A stretch of DNA of 64,000 nucleotides from an uncultured Pseudomonadales bacterium (GTDB taxonomy: Bacteria > Pseudomonadota > Gammaproteobacteria > Pseudomonadales > Azotimanducaceae): the NCBI GenBank assembly GCA_958296405.1, contig OY282519.1, positions 2,402,132 to 2,466,131 on the forward strand, given 5' to 3'. The position numbers and the translations under genes are program-made. The notes below the pieces were generated by a model. The model had not been told where the DNA came from. It was given only the letters and a program-made list of their open reading frames with translations, and did not search any database. How positions within the stretch are numbered: the stretch's first letter is position 1; every line of letters begins with the position of its first letter. Of the stretch, positions 1 through 8,187 are shown in pieces.

Positions 1-1
1 C

Positions 2-1120
2 TTCAACATCGGCAAGAACGTCAGCCTGCTGCCGGAGTTCAACGCCGTGCTTGGCTTCACGGAAGCGGAGGTGCGCGGCCTGCTCGACACCTACCGCAAC
101 GTTGGGGCGCTGGACTTGGATCCAGAGGCTGCCCTGGACGTGATGCGCGATTGGTACGACGGCTATCGCTTCGCCAAGGGTGCGGGCGAGACCGTCTACA
201 ACACCGACATGGTGCTCTACTTCTTAGATTCCGTGCTGCCGAACAAGCCCATGCCGGACGATTTGATCGACGTGAACGTGCGCATCGACTACGGCAAGCT
301 GCGTCACTTGCTAACCGTCAGCCGGCAAATGGGAGACAGTGGGCGTGCGGAGGACACCACTCGCGGGGGCGAAACGGCAGGCTCGGTGCGGCTAAACGGC
401 AACTTCGATGTGCTGCGACAAGTGATCGGCGAAGGCCAGGCACACGCCGACATCCAGAGCAGCTTCCCCTTGGAGCGCCTAGACCAGCGCGACAACTTCC
501 TTTCCCTGCTCCACTACTTCGGCCTGCTGAGCATCCGTGACTCGACCGCTGGCAGGATGCGCCTGCACATTCCCAACCAGACGGTGAGGCGACTGTTGTA
601 CGGCCACCTGCGTGATGCCTACGACGACGTTGGCGTGCTTTCCGTGGACATGCACGCCTTCGCTGGACTGCTGCGGCGTATGGCGCTCGATGGCGAGTGG
701 CGGCCAGTATTGGACTTCCTCCGCGACGCCATCGCCGCGCAGACGAGCATCCGCGACTACTTGGACGGCGAGAAGATCATCCAAGGCTTCCTCGCCGCCT
801 ACTTGGGCGTCTCCCGCCACTTCCTGTTGCGCACAGAGGTCGAACTCAACAAGGGCTTCGCCGACATCTCGCTGGAACCGTTAGTCGCCCAGTTTCCGGA
901 GCTTCGGCACGGATACTTGATCGAACTGAAGTACATCAAGCGGGGGGACGAGGCTAGCGATGCCATCGTGCAGGCGGTGGTTGAGGGCGCTGAGCAGCAG
1001 TTGGGGCGCTACTTGGCGGACGAGCGGCTTCAGCGTTTGTACCCGAGTGTGCGGTTCACCGGACTAACGGTGGTGTTCCATGGCTGGGAGATGGTTTTGT
1101 GCGACATGACGCCAGAATAG
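2..1120 (+). CDS. AAA-ATPase-like / PD-(D/E)XK nuclease family protein, 5' truncated by window edge
   Basis: Open reading frame running in from the left edge (372 codons visible) and ending with TAG. The visible part resembles the C-terminal portion of the bacterial AAA-ATPase_like proteins that end in a PDDEXK_9 nuclease domain. Near the end, FADISLEP followed by YLIELKYIK gives the D...ExK arrangement of a PD-(D/E)XK fold, with E and K encoded at 923 and 929. The N-terminal P-loop half lies outside the window. These proteins are common in defence and mobile-element neighbourhoods but their function is poorly known. It lies 91 bases upstream of the STAND gene on the same strand. The family assignment comes from recalled motifs and is moderately sure. 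Confidence 0.7.
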   Translation, partial: FNIGKNVSLLPEFNAVLGFTEAEVRGLLDTYRNVGALDLDPEAALDVMRDWYDGYRFAKGAGETVYNTDMVLYFLDSVLPNKPMPDDLIDVNVRIDYGKLRHLLTVSRQMGDSGRAEDTTRGGETAGSVRLNGNFDVLRQVIGEGQAHADIQSSFPLERLDQRDNFLSLLHYFGLLSIRDSTAGRMRLHIPNQTVRRLLYGHLRDAYDDVGVLSVDMHAFAGLLRRMALDGEWRPVLDFLRDAIAAQTSIRDYLDGEKIIQGFLAAYLGVSRHFLLRTEVELNKGFADISLEPLVAQFPELRHGYLIELKYIKRGDEASDAIVQAVVEGAEQQLGRYLADERLQRLYPSVRFTGLTVVFHGWEMVLCDMTPE

Positions 1121-1211
1121 TGCATCCCCTCCTCTGCACCGCTTGGCACCCCTCGCGGTCATCGAATACCACGCCGGGTTGACCAGCTTCCGGGTCGTGT
1201 TAGGGTAGGGC

Positions 1212-4200
1212 TTGCTGGCAAACGACGAGCGTGACGAAGGCGACGTGAACGAACTCCGGGGCGCACGAGCCTCCAACGCTGGCGACGATTACCATGAGCT
1301 GTGGGTTACGCGGCAAGCCATCCGACTGCTGGGTAACGAGGAGGACCTACAAGCCATCGCTGTGGAGGGCGTAGGCGGACGCGACGCAGGCGACAAACCC
1401 TCCGATACTTGGGATGGCGTGGACTGTACGCTGTACTTCGGCGGAACAAGCGCATCGGACGCCGCCCGTGTTGAGATCGTTCAGATCAAGTATTCGACGG
1501 CCAAGCCGCAACAGAACTGGACAACTTTTCGCTTGGTCAATGGTGGCAGGAAGCGTTCCATCTTTTCTAAGCTGGCCAAGGCTTGGAAGGAAGTCACCGA
1601 GAATCGCCCGATCGGTTTCGGCGCCGCTGTGACATTGGTTAGCAACCAACCAGTCCAGCCAGAAGTCGAGAGGGCGATGGGCCGTATTCGTACTTCGACC
1701 AACATCATGCCTACTCGTGCCCCGACGGCTAAGGCTCCATCAGAGGAACGCTTGGCCTATGCCACGAGTTTGAGCGCGGCAGAGTTGCGCAACTTCGCTT
1801 CCTCCTTCTCGTTCCAATGCGGAGGTGCTTCTCGCGTAGCACTTGAGGAGCAGGTTCTACAGTCGATCGGTGAGTGGACCGATCGAGACGTTCGCCAAGT
1901 TTTAAACGACGTCCAAGACTTCGTTCATCGAAAGATGATGCCGGATAGCGTTCGTGAACCGATTACAAGGGAATCTGTGTTAGTACATCTCGGCGTATCA
2001 GAGGAGACCGCCCTCTTTCCTTGTCCGTCTGAGATAGGCACAGTCGAGAACCCTGTTCACCGGGCTACCGTCAGCCAAGCTGTACAGATGATCCAGTCGA
2101 AACAGTACATCTGCTTGCATGGAGAGGCGGGCGTAGGTAAGACCACGGCGCTCCAGCAGATCGAGGCTGGTCTACCTGATGGGTCGATCATGCTCAAGTA
2201 CGACTGCTATGGTGCGGGACGTTACCTTGATAGCAGCGCCCTAAGGCATCGAACTAGGGACGCTTTTCTGCAAATGACGAACGAACTTGCCGTTCGCTTG
2301 AAGCTCCCCCTCTTTCTTCTACCGCGACCGGAGACGGACTACCCGCGCCAGTTCATGCTTCGGTTGCGTCATGCCGCAGACACGCTCCGTAGCCGTCACG
2401 CGGAGTCGCTAATTATAGTAGCCATCGACGCAGCAGACAACGCTATCGTCGCCAGCGAGGAAAGGCAACCCGCTGAGGCGGCTTTTGTTCACGACTTTGT
2501 TCAACTAATGGAATTGCCTGCCAATGTTCGTTTTGTTATATCGATGCGCACCGGACGACGAGATTCCGTCGAACTGCCTGCCCGCTATAGACAAATTCGA
2601 ATCCCGCCGTTCAGCCTGCAGGAAACGGGCGAATACGCCCGTCGAGCGTGGGCCGCTACCCCTTCTTGGGTAGAGGACTTTCACGACCTCTCAAGTGGCG
2701 TTCCACGTGTTCAAGCCGAGGCTTTTCGAGCTGCAAGGGATACGCCGATTGCAGCGATCAACCGACTGATGCCGAACGGTAGGTCCCTTGGGGACATATT
2801 CCGGGAACGGTTCGACGAGGCCCGCGCGAAGGGTGGAACGAAGGGGAGTTTGTCTAGAATTTGCGCCGGGCTCATTGCCCTTCCAAGGCCGGTTCCGCTT
2901 ACCGCCTTGGCGTCCGTGCTAGAAGAGCCTGAGTCAGAAGTTCTAGATGTATGCCGAGATTTGGCACCCAGCATCAGGTACAAAGATGGTCTGATTGGCT
3001 TCGCGGATGAGGACCTCGAGTACTTCATCCGAGATGCTGGCACGAAAGACCTCCCGGACATCCGCCATCGCGTCGCTCGTTGGATGCTAAGCTCGAAGGA
3101 CCAAGATCCCTATGCGGCGGCGAACGTTGCTGGGACCTTGCTTGTCGCTGATCTTCGTTCGGAGTTGCTGCGCCTTGCGGATACTGAGCCGTCGCCGCCG
3201 GCAAATGTTCTCCCGGACCCCGTGCTACGCCGTGAGGTCGAGCTCCAGCGCCTCCGTTTGGCGATTCAAGTTTGCCGTGAGGCTGAGGATGTCCCGCAAG
3301 CGTTGCGGTTCGTCCTCAAGGGCGCGGAGAGCATTCAGACCGAAGGGGCGCTACGCGGCCTATTGACCGAAAACCCAGACCTTGCCGTGCGTTTCGCAGA
3401 GGATTCCGTGCGCCGGATCGTACTGTCCGATCCGAGCTGCATCGAGGATCATGGAGCCTTCCTGTTCCACAGGCTGGCTGTAGACGGGTCTGCTGGAGAT
3501 GCGATTTCCGCGCGTCACGGAAAACGCAAGCTGGACGCTTGGCTGGAAGCGCGACGTTGGCATCGCGAGGACAGCGGAGGTCATCTCCACCGTTGGAAAG
3601 TCGAGATCGCCGAAGTCTCCTGCATGGTGGAAGCGGCGTTTAAGCTCGGTGGCCCCGATGATGCCCTTAAGAGCCTTGCGGCTTGGTCGCGGAGACGGGT
3701 TAAGGTTGAAGTCGGATTGTCCCTTCCGTGGCAATTGATAGCGGAGGGTCGCGCAGCGGAGTTGGATGTGCTGGCGTCGGATCACCTCCGTGCGGCTGAA
3801 TCTCTCTTCATCCTCGTCCCACTAGCGTTGTCTGGGTGGCGGGTGGACATCGGGCGGCTTGCGGATGGGCTGCGCCCACTGCTAAGGCGGAAGCTCTGTT
3901 GGGGCGGGGTGGCCGATGAATCTGGAGGAGGCTTGTCGTTGTCAGGCAGGGTACTGGAGCTAATGCTGGCGGCTACTGAAATTCTGGCTGCCAAGGGTGC
4001 CTTTTCGAAGTTGGTTGACTACGCTCTTACTTCCATTCTTGACTGTGGGTTATCTCAAATCGAAGAACACTCTCCACATGAATTGCGCAAGCTCGACGTA
4101 CTCCTCAGAGCCTATACCTTGAGGGAGGTGCTACACGATCGGCCGCCAAAGATCGAGAACATGTTTGTGCGACGGCAGAAAGTGGAGAGAGCCGACAGGA

Positions 4201-7200
4201 AATCTAAGTCCGATGATCCCCCTGCCGTAGCTATAGCGAAAACAGCTATCGGTGTCTATGGTGCCGTTGCAACTGCGCTCGTTAGTGGATCAAGAGAAAA
4301 GGAGTTAGAGAAGGCGATCGTCCACTTTTCGGGGAAGAACTGGATACTGTCGCACCACAGAGGCGCGGGTCTCAAGGGCCACATCGCTGCTCACTTGAGC
4401 TCTCTCCTCGTTGCGGGCCACGATTCCGAGACCGTCTGGCGGCTTGCTCTTCAGGTTCATGGCGACTGGCGAGGTGGTTGGCTAGCGCCCAATGAAGCGT
4501 TTTTGGCGAGATTTAGACTGCGGCCTGAGTTGCATGCACCCATGATTGGTCGAATCTTCGACGCAGCGCAGCGGACCCGAGAGGCTCGTACGGCAGCGCA
4601 GAAGAAAACTGACTTGCTTTCGCGTTACGCTCGGGCATTGCTGCCAATAAGCGAGTCGGATGCGACGGCGATTTTCGACTTGGCAGTTGACGTTGTCGGC
4701 GAGTTGGACGATGAAGTCATTGAGCAGATACGTCTACTTAACAGATTGGTACAGCTATGTCGGGCAGAGTCCTTTGCATGCGCTAGAAGTACAGCCACTC
4801 AGCTTCGGAATATCGTTACGGACGCGGCAGTAAGGCTTGAGGGATATGATCACTTTCCTTGGGACGCCGCCGCGAACGCCCTAGAGAGATTGGACTTGCC
4901 GGCCGCCTTGGCAGATGTTGCACGTTGGCATGATGAGAATGTCGTCCAAATTTGGGAAACACTCCCTGCCGTGCTTAGAAGTGGATTGGCGGACGGTGCC
5001 ATGAGGCCGGAGCAAGCCTCGGCACTCTCGCTATTCTTGGACGATGACAACGGGGGCGTTGTGGCGCGAGTGCTCGAAGGTGCCCCTGAGGAATCCTCGA
5101 CTCTTGCCGAAGAAGCCGCGTACGACGTCGTCGTGCGGGGCTACGGCAAGGCCAAAGATGTAATGAGTCGTATGGATGACGGATTTGGTGGCCGATGGAT
5201 CGGTGCGCTTGGCCGGCAGGAGGCTTTTCTAGCGCCTCTGCTAGCCAAGAGTGATGCGGCACGCATTGGGGAAGGGGAAGCTAGGACGAATCGCCATCGC
5301 CCCGTTGACCGCGTATGGCGAAGGGAAGAACTCACTGACTCGGTGAAGCTGACACAGGTGGTGAACGAGCTTCGCGATGAGGAAACGCCACCACTCACCC
5401 GTGATGTGCTTGAGTCAGCACGGCAGCATGTCGCCCCGAGCGACAGGGTGGTTTACCTCGACGCGCTTGCTGGGACGACGATTAGCGATAGCGTTGCCGA
5501 GGCGATCTTGGAAACTGTAGATGGATGGCGGGCGGATAGCCCGTCGGTGTCGCAGTGGTGTAGGAAGAAACTACCGAACGTCATTGTCAGCAGATTTAGG
5601 GAGTTCACCCGGTTCTTACCATACGAAGGCCGTCTCTCGGCGGCGCTTGATCGCACCGAGCTATCCCATGACGAGCGTAGTCAGCTGGTGCTCCGGGGAT
5701 TAGAAGGAACCGTGGACGGCCTACGGAGCACAGCGATATTCGCGGTTGTCGGCGTGGCGGCTCGCGACTTGGCCGAGGGCGATACGGTGAAACTGGTCGA
5801 ATGCTACGGGGGGCGGCTAGCAGGTCGCATTCCATCTGAGTTGGCGGATCAAATGGTCTCGCTCGGAACCCTTCCGGCATCCGTAGATGAGGCCGTAGCG
5901 CGGTTTATTTTCGCGAGTCTTGGCGACTGTGACTCGAGGATTCGTTGGCGGGCAGCGCACGCCGTAAGGCGACTAGCTAGGGCTGGGGACCGAGCGACGC
6001 TGCGGGCACTCGCAGGGGAATATTATCGGCGGGAGGACTCCGCTTTTCGCGCACGAGGGCATGTGTTCTATTGGTCGGCTGCAAGGCTGTGGTTCGTAAT
6101 GGCGTTTGCCGGTATGACCAACGATCGCCCGGCGGTCGCTAGCGATGTCGCTGGAGAGTTACTACTAGAGATCGCCTTGGATGATTCATTTCCGCACCTT
6201 TTGGTGCGGTCATTTGCCCGAGACGCCTGCGAGAAGCTGGCGATGCTTGGGCATCTCACTTTGTCGAACAAGGAATTGGAGAAGCTGACAAACGTTAATG
6301 AGAGTAGGTTACCGCAAAGTCGGGAGGAAACACGGCGCGGTCCAATTGGCCGGGGTTTCCCTCCCTTTGCAAGCGGCCGAAGATTTCAATTCAACTCGAT
6401 GGACACCCTTCCATATTGGTATCAACCTAAGCTCCGGATGTTCTCGAATTTGGATGGAGATGAATTTTTGGACGAAGTAGAACGCTGGATATTCGACGAG
6501 TGGGGCCATGATGATGATGTAAGTAAGTCGGAAGAACGGGATAGGATTCACTCTTGGGGTAACTGGGCACTTGGCAACACTAGGCATGGTAGCATCCCGA
6601 CGATAGAGAGACTTAGCAGTCATCTAGAGTGGCACGCCATGTGGTGCGCGTTGGGTAGTTTTCTTGCTAAGAAACCGCTGATAGACGCGAAGGTTGGTTT
6701 TGCAGACTTAAAAGGGGAGATCTCTTCGAAAAAGCTCATTTCGCCGCCAATATGGTCTGCCGATATCGCCGGCCCTGTGCCGTTGGAGAAAAGGCAATGG
6801 GAGCCGGATGCGGAGAGCGTGGAAAGTTGGCTACATGGCGTCGAGGAAGATGTCCACCGTGGAGCGCTGTTGCCGACGGACTTTTCGGATTACGTTGTCG
6901 TCGATGGTTGGTGGTCACGAAGGATGAATGATCGTATAGAGAGCACACGCATATCTAGCGCGCTGGCGACGCCCGCTACCATGCCCGCTCTCTTGCGAGC
7001 GCTGGCGACCATGGAGGATAGTTGGGATTACAAGCTCCCAGCGGAGGGCGAGGAAGATGCAGAGATAGATTGGCCGTATCATCAAATGCTCGGCTGGTTG
7101 CATTTGTGGGACTATGGTGAGGGTTCGGGAATTGATGGCAAAGACCCCTTTAGGGTATATGGATTTGGGATCTGCAGTCAACCAGGCCAAGATGTGGTCC

Positions 7201-7571
7201 AGTCCTGCGGATTGAAAGAGCGCTTCGGAGAAGGCGTTCGGTGGGTCAACGACGCGATGGGAAAGGCGATGTTTCTCTACCAAGCGTGGGGCAAGCCTGA
7301 CGAAGAGGAGGAGAGGTATTACCGGCCGTTGGTGGTCGCCGGATATCGTCTGTTGGCACACAAGGAGCAGCTACGGGCATTCCTTGGCGAAAAAGATATG
7401 AACTTGGTCGTTGAGATCGAGATTTCCCGACGTGATCGAGAGGTACGGTCATTCGACGATGAAGAAGGGAGGATTAAGGTTGTCCAACTCTACGGGCTCC
7501 GCGCAGGAGGAATCCTTGAAGACGCCAGAGGACGTCTTGGCACTTGGGCGGGCAATAGTCGAGGAGCTTGA
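1212..7571 (+). CDS. Avs-like antiviral STAND NTPase with N-terminal Cap4-like nuclease (2119 aa)
   Basis: Very long protein with the layout of AVAST (Avs) phage sensors: N-terminal effector nuclease, central STAND P-loop NTPase, long helical C-terminal sensor. Residues about 1-200 resemble the Cap4/DUF4297 PD-(D/E)XK endonuclease, with acidic residues in TWDGVD (66-71) and an E-x2-Q-x-K motif at 88-93. Walker A GEAGVGKTT is at about 304-312 and a Walker B-like IIVAIDAADN at about 400. The remaining roughly 1500 residues show no named catalytic motif and look like helical repeats. In characterised Avs proteins a phage terminase or portal protein triggers oligomerisation and nuclease activity; that this one does so is inference. 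The start taken is TTG at 1212 behind AGGGTAGGG; GTG at 1245 is an alternative. Codon use in the C-terminal part looks less GC-biased than the housekeeping genes here, fitting horizontal transfer. Confidence 0.8.
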   Translation: MLANDERDEGDVNELRGARASNAGDDYHELWVTRQAIRLLGNEEDLQAIAVEGVGGRDAGDKPSDTWDGVDCTLYFGGTSASDAARVEIVQIKYSTAKPQQNWTTFRLVNGGRKRSIFSKLAKAWKEVTENRPIGFGAAVTLVSNQPVQPEVERAMGRIRTSTNIMPTRAPTAKAPSEERLAYATSLSAAELRNFASSFSFQCGGASRVALEEQVLQSIGEWTDRDVRQVLNDVQDFVHRKMMPDSVREPITRESVLVHLGVSEETALFPCPSEIGTVENPVHRATVSQAVQMIQSKQYICLHGEAGVGKTTALQQIEAGLPDGSIMLKYDCYGAGRYLDSSALRHRTRDAFLQMTNELAVRLKLPLFLLPRPETDYPRQFMLRLRHAADTLRSRHAESLIIVAIDAADNAIVASEERQPAEAAFVHDFVQLMELPANVRFVISMRTGRRDSVELPARYRQIRIPPFSLQETGEYARRAWAATPSWVEDFHDLSSGVPRVQAEAFRAARDTPIAAINRLMPNGRSLGDIFRERFDEARAKGGTKGSLSRICAGLIALPRPVPLTALASVLEEPESEVLDVCRDLAPSIRYKDGLIGFADEDLEYFIRDAGTKDLPDIRHRVARWMLSSKDQDPYAAANVAGTLLVADLRSELLRLADTEPSPPANVLPDPVLRREVELQRLRLAIQVCREAEDVPQALRFVLKGAESIQTEGALRGLLTENPDLAVRFAEDSVRRIVLSDPSCIEDHGAFLFHRLAVDGSAGDAISARHGKRKLDAWLEARRWHREDSGGHLHRWKVEIAEVSCMVEAAFKLGGPDDALKSLAAWSRRRVKVEVGLSLPWQLIAEGRAAELDVLASDHLRAAESLFILVPLALSGWRVDIGRLADGLRPLLRRKLCWGGVADESGGGLSLSGRVLELMLAATEILAAKGAFSKLVDYALTSILDCGLSQIEEHSPHELRKLDVLLRAYTLREVLHDRPPKIENMFVRRQKVERADRKSKSDDPPAVAIAKTAIGVYGAVATALVSGSREKELEKAIVHFSGKNWILSHHRGAGLKGHIAAHLSSLLVAGHDSETVWRLALQVHGDWRGGWLAPNEAFLARFRLRPELHAPMIGRIFDAAQRTREARTAAQKKTDLLSRYARALLPISESDATAIFDLAVDVVGELDDEVIEQIRLLNRLVQLCRAESFACARSTATQLRNIVTDAAVRLEGYDHFPWDAAANALERLDLPAALADVARWHDENVVQIWETLPAVLRSGLADGAMRPEQASALSLFLDDDNGGVVARVLEGAPEESSTLAEEAAYDVVVRGYGKAKDVMSRMDDGFGGRWIGALGRQEAFLAPLLAKSDAARIGEGEARTNRHRPVDRVWRREELTDSVKLTQVVNELRDEETPPLTRDVLESARQHVAPSDRVVYLDALAGTTISDSVAEAILETVDGWRADSPSVSQWCRKKLPNVIVSRFREFTRFLPYEGRLSAALDRTELSHDERSQLVLRGLEGTVDGLRSTAIFAVVGVAARDLAEGDTVKLVECYGGRLAGRIPSELADQMVSLGTLPASVDEAVARFIFASLGDCDSRIRWRAAHAVRRLARAGDRATLRALAGEYYRREDSAFRARGHVFYWSAARLWFVMAFAGMTNDRPAVASDVAGELLLEIALDDSFPHLLVRSFARDACEKLAMLGHLTLSNKELEKLTNVNESRLPQSREETRRGPIGRGFPPFASGRRFQFNSMDTLPYWYQPKLRMFSNLDGDEFLDEVERWIFDEWGHDDDVSKSEERDRIHSWGNWALGNTRHGSIPTIERLSSHLEWHAMWCALGSFLAKKPLIDAKVGFADLKGEISSKKLISPPIWSADIAGPVPLEKRQWEPDAESVESWLHGVEEDVHRGALLPTDFSDYVVVDGWWSRRMNDRIESTRISSALATPATMPALLRALATMEDSWDYKLPAEGEEDAEIDWPYHQMLGWLHLWDYGEGSGIDGKDPFRVYGFGICSQPGQDVVQSCGLKERFGEGVRWVNDAMGKAMFLYQAWGKPDEEEERYYRPLVVAGYRLLAHKEQLRAFLGEKDMNLVVEIEISRRDREVRSFDDEEGRIKVVQLYGLRAGGILEDARGRLGTWAGNSRGA

Positions 7572-8187
7572 TCTGCCGGGGCGCGGTGCGATATTGGAGC
7601 GGTGGCTTGCTCACCATTTAGCGGAAGTACTGGATCGTGTAGACCATGCCGGCGATGATGATCGGCCGGCGCTGGAGGTGCAGGCAGTCGAACTGATTCT
7701 GGCGCTATGGGAGAAACGGTGGTCGCTTCCGGCTGGATTCGGCCCAGTTGCTGGATTTAGGCGCACTGTCGAGGCGCTCCACCGTTTGGCTCCGGAGTCC
7801 GACCCGTGGTGGCCGCCCCGGCAGAGTGATGAACCGCTGCACGACATGTTCGACATTCTACGTCGCTGCGTGGTTTCCGGCCTTCTACTTGAGGTAGAGA
7901 CTAGTTCAAGGGCGCTGACTTCGAAAGAACGGGATGCGCTCGACGACAGCGAAGTCGCCCTTCTCGAGACCCTTAGAGGTTGGTGGAAATATGATTTGGG
8001 GGCGGGAACGCGGGTGGATCGTGAGTTCGGAATCACGGAAGTTGGGGGGACGGGCGAAGCAAGTGATGTCTCGGAGGCCGATCGACTTCATGCCGCGCTG
8101 ATCGAGGACCTTGAGCTAATGCAGACGCGATTGTCCGATCTATTGGATCGCTGGCGGAAACCTCGGCCTGATGAGCTTGGAACGTAG
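7480..8187 (+). CDS. Hypothetical protein between Avs-like gene and DUF1156 methylase
   Basis: Frame of 235 residues, not recognised. The TTG start at 7480 lies about 8 bases after a strong GGGAGG site; an ATG at 7459 in the same frame is possible but has a weaker site. The gene begins inside the last 92 bases of the STAND gene and its end overlaps the methylase start by 17 bases, so translation of the three is probably linked. The product is soluble, acidic and helical-looking (many Glu, Asp, Leu, Arg), rich in tryptophan around WWPPR and GWWKYD, with no membrane segment or cysteine cluster. It could be a partner or regulator of either neighbour. No function is proposed. Confidence 0.7.
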   Translation: MSNSTGSAQEESLKTPEDVLALGRAIVEELDLPGRGAILERWLAHHLAEVLDRVDHAGDDDRPALEVQAVELILALWEKRWSLPAGFGPVAGFRRTVEALHRLAPESDPWWPPRQSDEPLHDMFDILRRCVVSGLLLEVETSSRALTSKERDALDDSEVALLETLRGWWKYDLGAGTRVDREFGITEVGGTGEASDVSEADRLHAALIEDLELMQTRLSDLLDRWRKPRPDELGT

